Counted from the first letter of the stretch, positions 38,791 to 59,743 are shown. The stretch is 64,000 nt of DNA from Roseibium aestuarii (GCF_008477545.1 NZ_VORA01000002.1:62001-126000); one strand, 5' to 3'. Notes: generated by a model from the letters alone, not told the origin. Made by a program: numbers and translations.

Positions 38791-39407
38791 TTGAAGCGCT
38801 CCTCAAGTGCAGACACCGCAGCCTTGGTCAACACCAGGGTGTTGGCCCGCATGATGTCATAGACGTTGATACCCTGGACCGGCAGCACATCCACGTTCGG
38901 GATGTTGCGAGCGGCCAGAGAGAAGTTCCGGTCCAGCTCGGCGCCGTCGATGATCAGAGCAGAGCTCAGACCCAGCGATGCGAACTGTGCCTTCAGGGCC
39001 TTGGTCTTGGCTTCGGCTGCCTTGGCATCTTCAACGATGATGATGCTGTCGGTCTTGGCCTTGGCAGACAGAACGTGCTTCAGTCCGAGGACGCGCACCT
39101 TCTTCGGCAGCTCGTGGGCATGGTCGCGAACGACCGGCCCGAAGGCCTTACCACCGCCGCGGAACTGCGGAGCCTTGCGGTTGCCGTGACGGGCGCCGCC
39201 GGAGCCTTTCTGGCGCACGAACTTCTTCGTGGTGCCAGAGACTTCAGAGCGTCCCAGGGCCTTGTGGGTCCCTGCCTGGCGCTTGGCAAGCTGCCAGCGC
39301 ACAACGCGGTGGATCAGATCGGTGCGCGGCTCGAGACCGAAGATCTCGTCAGACACCGTGATCGAACCGGCCGCCCCACCTTCGAGGGTCTTGACCTGGA
39401 GTTCCAT
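38787..39407 (-). CDS. rplD: 50S ribosomal protein L4
   Basis: A 206-residue L4. I start it at the ATG at 39407, which overlaps the rplC stop (TGATG), although an in-frame GTG lies one codon upstream. The tunnel loop [28 protein letters not shown] is intact. In E. coli L4 represses the S10 operon; no such leader is recognisable here because rpsJ follows tuf directly. Confidence 0.96.
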   Translation of the reverse strand: MELQVKTLEGGAAGSITVSDEIFGLEPRTDLIHRVVRWQLAKRQAGTHKALGRSEVSGTTKKFVRQKGSGGARHGNRKAPQFRGGGKAFGPVVRDHAHELPKKVRVLGLKHVLSAKAKTDSIIIVEDAKAAEAKTKALKAQFASLGLSSALIIDGAELDRNFSLAARNIPNVDVLPVQGINVYDIMRANTLVLTKAAVSALEERFK

Positions 39408-40117
39408 CACTCACTCTCCTTCCCGGTGGCCGCAGTCGCGTCCGGTGCACGGTAAGCACCCGGGGTCGGAACCCCTTCCGGAAGCGCCTTCTTGACCGCG
39501 TCGCGGACCTGGATCCAGCCGCCCTTGGCGCCCGGCACAGAGCCTTCGATCATGATCAGGCCACGTTCAACATCGGTGCGCACAACCTTGAGGTTCTGCG
39601 TGGTCACGCGGACGTCGCCCATGTGACCGGCCATCTTCTTGCCCTTGAACACGCGGCCCGGGTCCTGACACTGACCGGTCGAACCGTGGGAGCGGTGGGA
39701 GATGGAGTTACCGTGCGATGCGCGACCACCACCGAAGTTGTGGCGCTTCATGACACCGGCGAAGCCCTTACCGATGGAGGTACCGGTGACATCGACGAAC
39801 TGACCTTCGACGAAGTGGTCGGCAGTGATTTCTGCACCAACTTCAATCAGGTTGTCGGACGACACGCGGAACTCGACCAGCTGACGCTTCGGCTCCACCT
39901 TGGCAACCGCGAAATGTCCGCGCTGTGCCTTGGGCGTGTTCTTCACTTTGGCCAGACCTGCGCCGAGCTGCAGCGCGGTGTAGCCGTTCTTTTCTTCAGT
40001 CCGGTGGGCAACCACCTGGCACTTTTCCAGTCGCAGGACAGTGACCGGAACATGCTCGCCCGCATCGTTATAGATACGAGTCATGCCCACTTTCTGAGCG
40101 ATCACTCCAGAACGCAT
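39407..40117 (-). CDS. rplC: 50S ribosomal protein L3
   Basis: A 236-residue L3 beginning [28 protein letters not shown], with the finger that reaches the catalytic centre ([37 protein letters not shown]). It has Gln at the position that is methylated in E. coli. A short alphaproteobacterial tail rich in Pro/Ala/Thr follows. Confidence 0.97.
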   Translation of the reverse strand: MRSGVIAQKVGMTRIYNDAGEHVPVTVLRLEKCQVVAHRTEEKNGYTALQLGAGLAKVKNTPKAQRGHFAVAKVEPKRQLVEFRVSSDNLIEVGAEITADHFVEGQFVDVTGTSIGKGFAGVMKRHNFGGGRASHGNSISHRSHGSTGQCQDPGRVFKGKKMAGHMGDVRVTTQNLKVVRTDVERGLIMIEGSVPGAKGGWIQVRDAVKKALPEGVPTPGAYRAPDATAATGKESE

Positions 40118-40140
40118 AGACGTGTCCCCTTCGATCCGCC

Positions 40141-40449
40141 TCAGAGCTTGATCTCGACGTCGACACCAGCGGCCAGGTCGAGCTTCATGAGCGCGTCCAC
40201 CGTCTGGGGCGTCGGATCAACGATGTCGAGGAGGCGCTTATGGGTGCGCATCTCGAACTGATCGCGGCTTTTCTTATCAATGTGCGGGCCGCGAAGCACA
40301 GTGTACTTCTCGATCCGCGTCGGCAGCGGTACGGGTCCCCGTACCTGTGCACCGGTCCGCTTCGCCGTGTTCACGATCTCCTTGGTGGAGGCATCGAGAA
40401 TACGGTGATCGAATGCCTTGAGGCGGATCCGGATATTCTGACCGTTCAT
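40141..40449 (-). CDS. rpsJ: 30S ribosomal protein S10 (NusE)
   Basis: A 102-residue S10, [44 protein letters not shown], the usual size. It doubles as NusE in antitermination with NusB, and contacts NusG (57193-57723). First gene of the S10 group, 23 bases before rplC and 68 behind tuf, with a strong hairpin in that gap. Confidence 0.98.
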   Translation of the reverse strand: MNGQNIRIRLKAFDHRILDASTKEIVNTAKRTGAQVRGPVPLPTRIEKYTVLRGPHIDKKSRDQFEMRTHKRLLDIVDPTPQTVDALMKLDLAAGVDVEIKL

Positions 40450-40473
40450 TTTCGAGTTCCCGTTAAGACAGGC

Positions 40474-40508
40474 GGGCCTGCCGGTGTTACTTGCGTAACG
40501 GCAGGCCC
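40474..40508 (-). other. Strong hairpin between tuf copy 1 and rpsJ
   Basis: GGGCCTGCC (40474-40482) and GGCAGGCCC (40500-40508) pair perfectly, with an inner GTTAC/GTAAC stem around TTGC. No U-tract follows on the minus strand. It marks the str/S10 junction and may slow or process the transcript, or act as a partial terminator. Confidence 0.55.
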
Positions 40509-40517
40509 TGCCGTCAA

Positions 40518-41708
<1,191 letters not shown>

Positions 41709-41755
41709 CGGATTACTCCGCTTTCTCTAATTCTTGTTCACTTGAAGGGTGGGGT

Positions 41756-43831
41756 TCAGGCGTATTTCGCCTGAACCTCTTCAGCGACGGCCTGAGGCAC
41801 CTGCTCGTAGTGGTCGAAGACCATCGAGTACTGGGCGCGGCCCTGGGACATGGAGCGCAGGTTGTTCACGTAGCCAAACATGTTGGCCAGCGGCACCATT
41901 GCGGTGATGACGGTGACGACGCCACGGTTTTCCGTGCCGGCGATCTGACCACGACGGGAGTTCAGGTCGCCGATGACGTCGCCCATGTAGTCTTCCGGGG
42001 TCACCACTTCGACCTTCATGATCGGCTCGAGGAGCTTCGGACCAGCCTTCTGGATGCCTTCGCGGAAACCGGCGCGGCCGGCGATTTCGAAGGCCAGAAC
42101 GGAGGAGTCCACATCATGGTAGGCACCATCGATGAGGGTGGCCTTGATGTCGAGCATCGGGAAGCCGGCCAGCGGACCGGACGACATGACGGACTCGATA
42201 CCCTTGGACACGCCCGGGATGTACTCCTTGGGCACGGAACCACCGACGATCTTGCTCTCGAACACGAAGCCTGCATTCGGCTCTGCCGGTTCGATCGTGA
42301 TCTTGATGCGAGCGAACTGACCCGAACCACCGGACTGCTTCTTGTGGGTGTAATCCACTTCGGCAGACTTGGTGATGGTTTCGCGGTAGGCCACCTGCGG
42401 AGCACCGATGTTGGCTTCCACCTTGAACTCGCGACGCATGCGGTCGACGATGATGTCCAGGTGAAGTTCGCCCATGCCGGCGATGATCGTCTGACCGGAT
42501 TCCTCGTCCGTCTTCACGCGGAAGGACGGATCTTCGGCAGCCAGGCGGTTCAGGGCGAGGCCCATCTTTTCCTGGTCGGCCTTGGTCTTCGGCTCGACGG
42601 CGATCTCGATCACCGGCTCGGGGAATTCCATGCGCTCCAGGATCACCGGCTTCAGCGGGTCACACAGGGTGTCGCCAGTGGTGGTGTCCTTCAGACCTGC
42701 GATGGCCACGATGTCGCCTGCATAGGCAACGTCGATGTCGTCACGGGAGTTGGAGTGCATCTGCATCATGCGGCCGACGCGTTCACGCTTTTCCTTCACG
42801 GTGTTGAGCAGGGTCACGCCCTTGTTCAGAACACCGGAATAGATGCGGCAGAAGGTCAGCGAGCCGACGAACGGGTCGTTCATGATCTTGAACGCCAGCA
42901 TGCCGAGCGGCTCTTCGTCGGAAGACTTGCGCAGGACTTCTGCTTCGGTCTTCGGGTCGATACCCTTGATGTCCGGCACTTCGACCGGGCTCGGCAGGTA
43001 GTCGACGACGGCGTCGAGCAGCGGCTGCACGCCCTTGTTCTTGAAGGCAGAGCCACAGAACACGGGAACGAAGGCGCTGTTGATGGTGCCCTTGCGGATC
43101 AGCTTCTGCAGCTGTTCGTTGGTCGGCTCTTCACCTTCCAGGTAGGCTTCCATCGCAGCTTCGTCGATCTCGACGGCGGTCTCGATCAGCGTGTCACGGG
43201 CAGCCTTGGCCTTTTCGACCAGGTCAGCCGGGATCTCGACTTCGTCCCAGGCAGCGCCCAGGGTTTCGTCGCGCCAGATCAGGGCCTTCATCTTCAGAAG
43301 ATCGACCAGGCCAGCGAATTCGCTTTCGGCACCGACCGGGATCTGCATGACGAGCGGGGTTGCGCCAAGACGGGTCTTGATCATTTCGACGCAGCGGTCG
43401 AAATCGGCACCAAGCTTGTCCATCTTGTTGACGAAGATCATGCGCGGGACATGATACTTGTCAGCCTGACGCCACACGGTTTCCGTCTGCGGCTCGACAC
43501 CGGCGTTGGCGTCGAGAAGAGCAACTGCACCGTCGAGCACGCGGAGCGAACGTTCGACTTCAATGGTGAAGTCCACGTGGCCCGGGGTGTCGATGATGTT
43601 CAGGCGCTTTTCTTTCCAGAAAGCGGTGGTTGCAGCAGAGGTGATCGTGATGCCACGCTCCTGCTCCTGCTCCATCCAGTCCATGGTGGCTGCGCCATCA
43701 TGCACTTCGCCGATCTTGTGGCTCTTACCGGTGTAGTAGAGAATCCGCTCGGTCGTGGTCGTCTTGCCAGCATCGATGTGTGCCATGATGCCGAAGTTAC
43801 GGTAGTCCTCGATTTTATGCGTGCGCGCCAT
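41756..43831 (-). CDS. fusA: Elongation factor G
   Basis: A 691-residue translocase GTPase. P-loop [14 protein letters not shown] (residues 17-30), switch-2 DTPGHVDFT and NKMDKLGAD are present, then domains II to V through the conserved [14 protein letters not shown] and C-terminal [20 protein letters not shown]. Start [20 protein letters not shown]. It lies 24 bases behind rpsG. I noted no mobile-element or truncation signs. Confidence 0.99.
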   Translation of the reverse strand: MARTHKIEDYRNFGIMAHIDAGKTTTTERILYYTGKSHKIGEVHDGAATMDWMEQEQERGITITSAATTAFWKEKRLNIIDTPGHVDFTIEVERSLRVLDGAVALLDANAGVEPQTETVWRQADKYHVPRMIFVNKMDKLGADFDRCVEMIKTRLGATPLVMQIPVGAESEFAGLVDLLKMKALIWRDETLGAAWDEVEIPADLVEKAKAARDTLIETAVEIDEAAMEAYLEGEEPTNEQLQKLIRKGTINSAFVPVFCGSAFKNKGVQPLLDAVVDYLPSPVEVPDIKGIDPKTEAEVLRKSSDEEPLGMLAFKIMNDPFVGSLTFCRIYSGVLNKGVTLLNTVKEKRERVGRMMQMHSNSRDDIDVAYAGDIVAIAGLKDTTTGDTLCDPLKPVILERMEFPEPVIEIAVEPKTKADQEKMGLALNRLAAEDPSFRVKTDEESGQTIIAGMGELHLDIIVDRMRREFKVEANIGAPQVAYRETITKSAEVDYTHKKQSGGSGQFARIKITIEPAEPNAGFVFESKIVGGSVPKEYIPGVSKGIESVMSSGPLAGFPMLDIKATLIDGAYHDVDSSVLAFEIAGRAGFREGIQKAGPKLLEPIMKVEVVTPEDYMGDVIGDLNSRRGQIAGTENRGVVTVITAMVPLANMFGYVNNLRSMSQGRAQYSMVFDHYEQVPQAVAEEVQAKYA

Positions 43832-43855
43832 AGCGTCAGCCCTTCCGAGTCCAGA

Positions 43856-44326
<471 letters not shown>

Positions 44327-44338
44327 CTATCGTACCTC

Positions 44339-44710
44339 TTACTTCGGACGCTTCGCGCCGTACTTCGAACGGCGCTGCTTGCGGTCCTTGACGCCCTGGG
44401 TGTCGAGCACGCCGCGGATGATGTGGTAGCGCACGCCCGGCAAGTCCTTGACGCGGCCGCCGCGGATCATCACCACGGAGTGTTCCTGAAGGTTGTGACC
44501 TTCACCCGGAATGTAACCGATCACTTCGAAGCCGTTGGTGAGGCGGATCTTGGCCACCTTACGCAGAGCCGAGTTCGGCTTCTTCGGCGTCGTCGTGTAG
44601 ACGCGGGTGCAAACACCACGCTTCTGCGGGCAGGCCTCCATGGCCGGCACCTTGTTCCGCTTCGGCGGATCTTTCCGCGGCTTGCGGATCAGCTGGTTGA
44701 TGGTCGGCAT
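44339..44710 (-). CDS. rpsL: 30S ribosomal protein S12
   Basis: A 123-residue S12. I start it at [21 protein letters not shown] (44710); the longer frame upstream is not S12-like. The decoding-centre lysines known from streptomycin resistance are wild type, Lys43 in [11 protein letters not shown] and the lysine of [13 protein letters not shown]. First gene of the run; its promoter is about 260 bases upstream. Confidence 0.98.
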   Translation of the reverse strand: MPTINQLIRKPRKDPPKRNKVPAMEACPQKRGVCTRVYTTTPKKPNSALRKVAKIRLTNGFEVIGYIPGEGHNLQEHSVVMIRGGRVKDLPGVRYHIIRGVLDTQGVKDRKQRRSKYGAKRPK

Positions 44711-44969
44711 TCTGTGCCCTTTACCTCTTCCATCCAAAAATTCGTTTGCGATTGGGGTATCGCTGACACTGCACATGCAGAATCGCGCCCGCACGCTCCT
44801 TTGAGAGCGGCCGGCGCTGCGAACCCAGAGGACCACGGGGATGCCGCGGTCATGCAATCGACGCTTAATTCGCCTATCTGAACCCGGCAGCGTTTAAGGT
44901 GTCTTCCGTCCTGCGCTAGGGTGCGTTTGGACGCTTGCTGGCCTTACCGCCTGCCTTCGGGATGGGCGG

Positions 44970-44998
44970 AACCTACTCATGTCCCCCCTTTGCGTCAA
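44970..44998 (-). promoter_or_regulatory. Promoter of the str–S10–spc–alpha run
   Basis: On the minus strand TTGACG (44993-44998), 17 bases, TAGGTT (44970-44975): a strong housekeeping-type promoter. Transcription should start near 44963, giving an untranslated leader of about 250 bases before rpsL. That is long enough for autogenous control or antitermination signals. Confidence 0.75.
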
Positions 44999-45336
44999 GT
45001 CCTTTATTCCGAATTTGCGAAATGGGGCACCCAGGGAGAATTCCGCGCGTTTCCGCGGATTTTCCCGCGCAAAAACGAACGAATGATGCGAGGCGACAGC
45101 AACCGGCGAAACATTCTTTCGCGCACCGTCCCCAGCTGCCGCCATGAAGGTAAACCGCTGCTTAACAAGGTGAATCAGAGCGGGGCACACAGGAGATGCC
45201 GGATTCGATTCCATTTCCTGGCCTACCGGCCCGGTGGCCCGCCGGATCGCGCCGCCCCCTCCCTTGCGGAAGGACGCTTGCGGTCCCGATCCGATCGCTC
45301 CCGAACATGCGCCCCCTTCCCTCACCGGACACGAAA

Positions 45337-45377
45337 CGGCCTCCGGCACGTCCCTGACGGGGGCTCACCGGAGGCCG
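45337..45377 (-). terminator. Hairpin behind the small acidic gene
   Basis: CGGCCTCCGG (45337-45346) pairs perfectly with CCGGAGGCCG (45368-45377) over a 21-base loop. Only three U follow on the minus strand. It is the best candidate end for the gene 45423-45722. Confidence 0.45.
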
Positions 45378-45422
45378 AAACTCTTTCGCAGAACCTGCCC
45401 CGTTCCCCGGGGCGCCGGAGCC

Positions 45423-45722
45423 TCATCCGAAGCGGATCACCGAGACATTGCCGGCAAGCGCATCGTCATAGGCGGCTTCATAGATGTCCTCGTCCGGCTC
45501 CCCGTCCATGACGCCGATCTGGTCCAGCTCGGCCTCGACGAAGCCTTCCTCGGAGAGCGCGTTGAGGCTGCGGCGGACCGCATCATCGTCATCGGCTGCC
45601 CGCAGCAGGATGTGAACCGGGATCGCAGTCTCCGCGTCCCCGTCTTCTTCCTCCCACACGCGGCCCACCAGAATGTAGATGGTCGGCTCGATGGTCTCGT
45701 CGTTGTCGTTGCTCATGCTCAT
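45423..45722 (-). CDS. Small acidic protein of unknown function, 99 residues
   Basis: A soluble, strongly acidic protein (EEEDGDAE, DDDDA, DGEPDEDIYE) with a short hydrophobic beta core (TIYILVGRVW, AIPVHILLRA, NVSVIRFG). It sits between rpoC and the str operon, with only a terminator separating it from rpoC, so it must have its own promoter or rely on readthrough. AGGA lies just upstream of the two possible ATGs (45722 and 45716); either may be used. Codon use is like its neighbours. No family recognised. Confidence 0.75.
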   Translation of the reverse strand: MSMSNDNDETIEPTIYILVGRVWEEEDGDAETAIPVHILLRAADDDDAVRRSLNALSEEGFVEAELDQIGVMDGEPDEDIYEAAYDDALAGNVSVIRFG

Positions 45723-45785
45723 CTTTCCTGTCCCCACACAGGGGGCGCCTGAGGCAGCCCCACGGGTTCGGTCATCATCCTAACA

Positions 45786-45811
45786 GAAAGGCCGCACGGA
45801 GGCGGCCTTTC
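45786..45811 (-). terminator. Intrinsic terminator of rpoC
   Basis: A ten-base perfect stem (GAAAGGCCGC and GCGGCCTTTC) with a six-base loop, 26 bases behind the rpoC stop. On the minus strand it continues CUGUU. It closes the tRNA-tuf-secE-rpoBC run. Confidence 0.88.
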
Positions 45812-45836
45812 GCAGTGTCTGGTGCCAACCCGGGCC

Positions 45837-50036
<4,200 letters not shown>

Positions 50037-50145
50037 GGTCTATCTCCTTCGATGCACGGGTTGCGGGGAGCGTTTCCCCGCCAACCCGGCATTGCAAGTC
50101 AAAATTCGGTCCGAGGGGCCCCGGCGGGGCCCCTGCCCTGGAAGG

Positions 50146-54285
<4,140 letters not shown>

Positions 54286-54473
54286 TGTCGCTCCTCGTAT
54301 CGGCCGGGTAACGGCTGTCCGTAACGCCCCTTATCCATTCGGGCTCTGCCCAGGCGCTTCGGAAAACCGTCTCCCAAGATCTGGCCACCCCTCGAGAGGT
54401 GGAAGATCGGTCTATGGGGTCTAGGGCTCACTGCTGACGCTGAGAACGGCAACAGTCCCTAGTGGGACGTAAA

Positions 54474-54533
54474 CCCCGGAAACGGGAGAACCCGCCGGGG
54501 CAAGGGTGTGACCCCGGCCGGAGCCGGAGTCAC
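54474..54533 (-). other. Two hairpins in the rplL–rpoB gap
   Basis: First on the minus strand, 54508-54533: GTGACCCCGG pairs with CCGGAGTCAC, one mismatch. Then 54474-54500: CCCCGG with CCGGGG plus an inner CGGG/CCCG. No U-tract follows either, so attenuation through processing or a pausing structure is more likely than a simple terminator. The 268-base gap holds no gene. Confidence 0.5.
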
Positions 54534-54553
54534 GAAAAGAGGATAACCTCTTA

Positions 54554-54925
54554 TTACTTCAGCTCGATCTTTGCGCCAGCTTCTTCGAGCTTCTTCTTCA
54601 GATCTTCAGCTTCAGCCTTGGAGACCTGCTCCTTGACGACCTTCGGTGCGCCTTCGACCAGTTCCTTGGCTTCCTTCAGACCCAGACCGGTGATCGCACG
54701 GACTTCCTTGATCACGTTGATCTTCTTGTCGCCAGCGTCAGCCAGGACGACGTCGAATTCGGTCTGCTCTTCAACAGCAGCGGCCGGAGCAGCAGCAGCA
54801 GCAGCGACAGCAACCGGAGCAGCGGCGGAAACGCCCCACTTTTCTTCCAGCAGCTTGGACAGCTCAGCAGCTTCCATGACGGTCAGGGCAGACAGTTCTT
54901 CAACGAGCTTTTCGAGATCGGCCAT
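54554..54925 (-). CDS. rplL: 50S ribosomal protein L7/L12
   Basis: A 123-residue stalk protein. N-terminal dimerisation part ([33 protein letters not shown]), an Ala-rich flexible hinge (residues 35-55) and the C-terminal factor-binding domain ([35 protein letters not shown]). It recruits EF-Tu, EF-G and other GTPases. Lies 63 bases behind rplJ. Confidence 0.98.
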   Translation of the reverse strand: MADLEKLVEELSALTVMEAAELSKLLEEKWGVSAAAPVAVAAAAAAPAAAVEEQTEFDVVLADAGDKKINVIKEVRAITGLGLKEAKELVEGAPKVVKEQVSKAEAEDLKKKLEEAGAKIELK

Positions 54926-54988
54926 TTTCTTAGTACCTTAAGTTCGAACCAGTATTGGTTACAGAGACAGTGTAGTTTTGGGGGCGCC

Positions 54989-55507
54989 TTATGCGGCCTC
55001 GTCCTTCTTGGCATACGCGCCGAAGACGCGGGCAAGCTGCCCGGCCGGTGCGTTGACAACCTGGGCGATACGGGTCGCCGGGGTCTGGATCATGCCAACC
55101 AGCTTTGCACGCAGCTCGTCGAGCGACGGCATGGTAGCCAGAGACTTGACCCCTTCCGGGTTCAGGTTGGTCGTGCCCAGAGCACCGCCGAGGATGACAA
55201 GCTTGTCAGTCGTCTTGGCGAAGTCAGAGATCGCCTTCGGGGCTGCGACCGGATCGTCCGAATAGGCGATCAGCGTCGGGCCGGCGAAGAGATCACTGAT
55301 GTGATCCAGGTCCGTGCCTTGAAGGGCAAGTTTCACAAGGCGGTTCTTGGCGACTTTAACAGAGCCACCGGCGTCACGAACGGCCGAACGAAGGGCCGTC
55401 ATCTGTGCAACCGAAAGACCTGCATAGTGCGCGACCACAACGACGCTGGTACCTGCCAGCTCTTCGTTGAGGGCGGTCACGAACTCGTGCTTTTCCGCTC
55501 TTTCCAC
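54989..55507 (-). CDS. rplJ: 50S ribosomal protein L10
   Basis: A 172-residue L10, the base of the L7/L12 stalk. I set the start at a GTG (55507), preceded by the strong GGAGAAGG, giving the family's [19 protein letters not shown]. The frame open far upstream (to 55717) has no L10 similarity and covers the leader. The C-terminal helix for L12 dimers ([16 protein letters not shown]) is present. Confidence 0.97.
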   Translation of the reverse strand: MERAEKHEFVTALNEELAGTSVVVVAHYAGLSVAQMTALRSAVRDAGGSVKVAKNRLVKLALQGTDLDHISDLFAGPTLIAYSDDPVAAPKAISDFAKTTDKLVILGGALGTTNLNPEGVKSLATMPSLDELRAKLVGMIQTPATRIAQVVNAPAGQLARVFGAYAKKDEAA

Positions 55508-55855
55508 TTGCCTTCTCCATTTGGTGGCGTTGCCGCCACCGGGTTGCCTTTGCCGCGTTGACAGAGCGGTCCCGAACCCGGGAACGCTCGTCAGCACGAC
55601 GCTCAGGGTCCTGTCCCCTCGCCTCGTGCCTGAAAGCAAGCACGCAGCAAGGCTTGGTTCGAACCTTGTTGTCCCTGGCGGGACGAAAAGGGTTCTCACC
55701 CATCTATGCAGGCCCAAATTGACTTAGACCGGTTTCCCGGCACCTGCAGTCTCGGACAGGGGATCCGGCGGCGAACCGCCGGACCATCCCCACCGGTTTG
55801 ACCCGGCAGGGAATTCTTGAATGCGGCGAGAGGTCAGCCTCTCGCCGCGAAGGGA
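55508..55855 (-). promoter_or_regulatory. rplJ leader (348 bases) with hairpins
   Basis: No gene. On the minus strand, 55523-55540 forms a seven-base perfect stem (GGTGGCG/CGCCACC) capped by a GCAA loop, eleven bases before the ribosome binding site of rplJ. Near rplA a GC-rich hairpin (GCGGCGAGAGG/CCTCTCGCCGC, about 55823-55848) follows the rplA stop. This is the place where L10–L12 autogenous control is exerted in other bacteria; the function here is inferred by position. Confidence 0.55.
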
Positions 55856-56554
55856 TTACTCAGCCGACAGGCTGGCAACATCCACCTTCACGCCCGGGCC
55901 CATGGTGGAGCTCACGGCGATGCGCTTCAGGTAGGTGCCCTTGGAGCCGGACGGCTTGGCCTTCTGGACCGCATCGACCAGGGCCTTGATGTTTTCCTGC
56001 AGGGCTTCAGCAGCAAAGGAAACCTTGCCAACGCCTGCATGGATGATACCGGCCTTTTCGACGCGGAACTGAACGGCGCCACCCTTGGCATCGTTCACGG
56101 CGGTCTTGACGTCCGGGGTCACGGTGCCAACCTTCGGGTTCGGCATCAGGCCGCGCGGGCCGAGGACCTTACCGAGACGGCCGACGAGCGGCATCATGTC
56201 CGGGGTCGCGATGCAGCGATCGAAGTCGATCTTGCCGGACTGGACTTCGTTGACCAGCTCTTCGGCGCCGACGATGTCTGCACCGGCAGCCTTTGCTTCC
56301 TCGGCCTTGTCGCCACGAGCAAAGACAGCCACGCGGACGGTCTTGCCGGTGCCGTTCGGCAGGATGCAGACGCCACGGACCATCTGGTCGGCGTGACGCG
56401 GGTCAACACCCAGGTTCAGGGCAACTTCGACGGTTTCGTCGAACTTCGCGGTGCCGCGTTCCTTGATCATGCCGATTGCGTCGGACAGAGCATAGGTCTT
56501 GTTGCGGTCAATGCCCTCACGGGCGGCGCGGATACGCTTTCCAACCTTCGCCAT
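55856..56554 (-). CDS. rplA: 50S ribosomal protein L1
   Basis: A 232-residue L1, [26 protein letters not shown], with the RNA-binding [24 protein letters not shown] and [18 protein letters not shown]. It forms the movable E-site stalk. The start at 56554 is the family one; the 16 codons before it overlap rplK. Four bases behind rplK. Confidence 0.98.
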   Translation of the reverse strand: MAKVGKRIRAAREGIDRNKTYALSDAIGMIKERGTAKFDETVEVALNLGVDPRHADQMVRGVCILPNGTGKTVRVAVFARGDKAEEAKAAGADIVGAEELVNEVQSGKIDFDRCIATPDMMPLVGRLGKVLGPRGLMPNPKVGTVTPDVKTAVNDAKGGAVQFRVEKAGIIHAGVGKVSFAAEALQENIKALVDAVQKAKPSGSKGTYLKRIAVSSTMGPGVKVDVASLSAE

Positions 56555-56558
56555 GTTC

Positions 56559-56987
56559 TTACTCCGTGACCTCGAGGCCCATGGAACGGGCGGAACCTTC
56601 AACCATCAGCATTGCTGCTTCGATGTCGTTGGCGTTCAGATCCTTCATCTTGGCTTCGGCAATTTCCTTGACCTGGGCCTTGGTGACGGAACCGACGGTG
56701 CCACGACCCGGGGTCTTGGAACCGGACTTCAGACCAGCGGCCTTCTTCAGGAAGAAGGAAACCGGAGCGGTCTTGATCGCGAAGGTGAACGACTTGTCGG
56801 AGAAGTACGTGATCACCACCGGGCACGGAGCGCCCTTTTCGATGTCCTGCGTCTGGGCGTTGAACGCCTTGCAGAATTCCATGATGTTCAGGCCGCGCTG
56901 ACCGAGAGCCGGACCGATGGGGGGCGACGGGGTCGCCGAACCGGCCGGAACTTGCAGCTTGATGTAGCCGTCAATTTTCTTCGCCAT
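56559..56987 (-). CDS. rplK: 50S ribosomal protein L11
   Basis: A 142-residue L11 with [30 protein letters not shown], the proline-rich thiostrepton-site segment. The ATG at 56987 follows GGAG at the best distance. Trimethylation by PrmA is typical for this family. The 205-base gap to nusG holds no gene and may contain the L1 control site. Confidence 0.97.
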   Translation of the reverse strand: MAKKIDGYIKLQVPAGSATPSPPIGPALGQRGLNIMEFCKAFNAQTQDIEKGAPCPVVITYFSDKSFTFAIKTAPVSFFLKKAAGLKSGSKTPGRGTVGSVTKAQVKEIAEAKMKDLNANDIEAAMLMVEGSARSMGLEVTE

Positions 56988-57192
56988 TTTCATCTCCAAT
57001 AGCGTCGCCGCTTGACGCGGCTGTTGTCAGGAGTTGGTGGTCTGGCCTTCAAGGACACCCGGCGAAGAGTGCCCGTACCTTCCACCCACTTCTATCCGCC
57101 TGCCCTGCCCGCTCCGCCGGAAACCCTGCGCGGATCGAGGTGTCGGACATGCGTCGGCACCGCTCGTGAAACCACGACCGGCGCCTGCCGGA

Positions 57193-57723
57193 TCAGACCT
57201 TGTCGACCTGACCGAATTCCAGTTCCACCGGGGTCGCACGACCGAAGATGGACACTGCCACCTTCAGGCGGGCCCGCTCGTCATCCACTTCCTCGACAAT
57301 GCCGGAGAAGGAGGCAAACGGACCATCGGAGACCCGGACGTTCTCGCCAACCTCGAAGCTGACGGAGGGCTTCGGACGCTCGACGCCTTCCTGCACCTGG
57401 TGCAGAATGCGCATGGCTTCCTTTTCCGGGATCGGGGTCGGCTTGTTGTCCTGCCCCAAGAACCCGGTGACACGCGGCGTGTCCTTGATCAGGTGGAACG
57501 CCTCGTTGGTCATCTCCATCTTCACCAGGACGTAGCCCGGGAAGAACTTGCGCTCTGCGTCAACCTTGCGGCCGCGGCGCACTTCGACGACCTTTTCCAT
57601 GGGAACGAGGATTTCCTCGAACAGATCGGTCAGACCGTTCTGCTCCGCCTTCTCGCGAATGGCTTCTGCAACCTTCTTCTCGAAATTGGAATAGGCATGC
57701 ACGATGTACCAGCGCTTGGCCAT
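57193..57723 (-). CDS. nusG: Transcription antitermination factor NusG
   Basis: A 176-residue NusG: N-terminal polymerase-binding domain ([49 protein letters not shown]) and C-terminal KOW domain ([25 protein letters not shown]) that contacts S10/NusE or Rho. 55 bases after secE. Confidence 0.98.
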   Translation of the reverse strand: MAKRWYIVHAYSNFEKKVAEAIREKAEQNGLTDLFEEILVPMEKVVEVRRGRKVDAERKFFPGYVLVKMEMTNEAFHLIKDTPRVTGFLGQDNKPTPIPEKEAMRILHQVQEGVERPKPSVSFEVGENVRVSDGPFASFSGIVEEVDDERARLKVAVSIFGRATPVELEFGQVDKV

Positions 57724-57778
57724 GACCCTCTAATCCGTTCCGTATTGTTTCAGTCGACCGGCGGACAAGCCCGAAGGC

Positions 57779-57976
57779 TCAGCCGGCCACACCCAGGAGC
57801 AGCCCAACCCCCCAGCCCATCAGCTGATCGGCGAGCAGGAAGAAAAGGGATGCGACCACCACCATGATGAAGACCATCAGGGTCGTGATTGCGGTTTCGC
57901 GACGGGACGGCCAGACAACCTTGGCCACTTCGTTGCGAACCTGCTGAGCGAATGTAAAGGGATTGGTCTTGGCCAT
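57779..57976 (-). CDS. secE: Protein translocase subunit SecE
   Basis: A 65-residue SecE of the short, single-span bacterial type: amphipathic helix (FAQQVRNEVAKVVWPSRRETAITTLMVF) followed by one membrane segment (about residues 32-58). Clamps SecY. The classic secE–nusG pair follows tRNA-Trp. Confidence 0.97.
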   Translation of the reverse strand: MAKTNPFTFAQQVRNEVAKVVWPSRRETAITTLMVFIMVVVASLFFLLADQLMGWGVGLLLGVAG

Positions 57977-58079
57977 TCCGATTCCGGTCTGTTAAACACG
58001 AGTGGGCGCGCAGAAAACTCCGCGCGCCTCACCCGAGAAAGCTCTTTAAGCCCTCAGGAGCCAATGATCAAGAGCAAAA

Positions 58080-58155
58080 TGGCAGGGGCAGCAGGGTTCG
58101 AACCCGCGACCTACGGTTTTGGAGACCGTCGCTCTACCAGCTGAGCTATACCCCT
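58080..58155 (-). tRNA. tRNA-Trp (CCA)
   Basis: A 76-base cloverleaf on the minus strand. The acceptor AGGGGTA/TGCCCCT holds one T-G pair, the D arm is AGCTCAGCTGGTAGAGC, the anticodon loop CTCCAAA reads CCA, and the T arm is CGGGTTCGAACCCTG. CCA is encoded. It lies between tuf copy 2 and secE, as in other alphaproteobacteria. Confidence 0.97.
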
Positions 58156-58235
58156 TCAAAAGGAACCCCAGGCATCAGATACCGGAGGCTCTGCTCTTGA
58201 ACCCTCCCAGATCCTCCCCTTGCGAAGAGTTTCGA

Positions 58236-58269
58236 GGCGGTGTTTGACCGCCGGGCGACAAGCGCCCGG
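58236..58269 (-). other. Two abutting hairpins behind tuf copy 2
   Basis: CCGGGCG/CGCCCGG (58251-58269, five-base loop) and GGCGGT/ACCGCC (58236-58252) share two bases, so only one can form at a time. They sit between tuf and tRNA-Trp and are candidates for RNA processing or attenuation. No U-tract. Confidence 0.4.
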
Positions 58270-58290
58270 CAATCGAATTTCTCTCGCCGA

Positions 58291-59481
<1,191 letters not shown>

Positions 59482-59647
59482 CGCGTCGCTCTCTGTCCAA
59501 TACGCGTTTCAGTCGATAAAGGCTCGAGGCGGGACGCTTTCCGGCGATCGGGGTCCGATGACGACGAATCGCTTCCCGTGAATTCTTTTCGAGATTTGTC
59601 TGGCTTGGATCATCTTCCATGCCGAACACTTCAGTCAGCCCCAATGA

Positions 59648-59721
59648 TGGAGCGGGTGAAGGGAATCGAACCCTCGTCATCAGCTTGGAAGGCTGCTGCT
59701 CTACCATTGAGCTACACCCGC
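59648..59721 (-). tRNA. tRNA-Gly (TCC)
   Basis: A 74-base cloverleaf with acceptor GCGGGTG/CACCCGC, anticodon loop CTTCCAA (TCC), T arm AGGGTTCGATTCCCT and encoded CCA. 22 bases behind tRNA-Tyr and about 165 before tuf. Confidence 0.97.
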
Positions 59722-59743
59722 GCAACAGCAACAAGAAGGGCGA

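Larger units (their letters stand above)
44711..45422. other. 712-base region upstream of rpsL; no gene supported
   Basis: It contains the str promoter (44970-44998), a leader of about 250 bases, and a hairpin at 45337-45377. A 151-codon minus-strand frame (44894-45349) has an atypical, Arg/Ser/Pro-rich composition and I do not accept it. Between 45000 and 45330 the base composition is mixed, and nothing else stands out. Confidence 0.5.

Noticed and set aside
44894..45349. 151-codon minus-strand frame upstream of rpsL
   Set aside because: Composition is Arg/Ser/Pro-rich, it overlaps the str promoter and a hairpin, and it resembles no protein I know.
55508..55717. N-terminal extension of rplJ by 70 codons
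   Set aside because: The extension has no L10 similarity, while the GTG at 55507 has a strong binding site and gives the family length of 172 residues.
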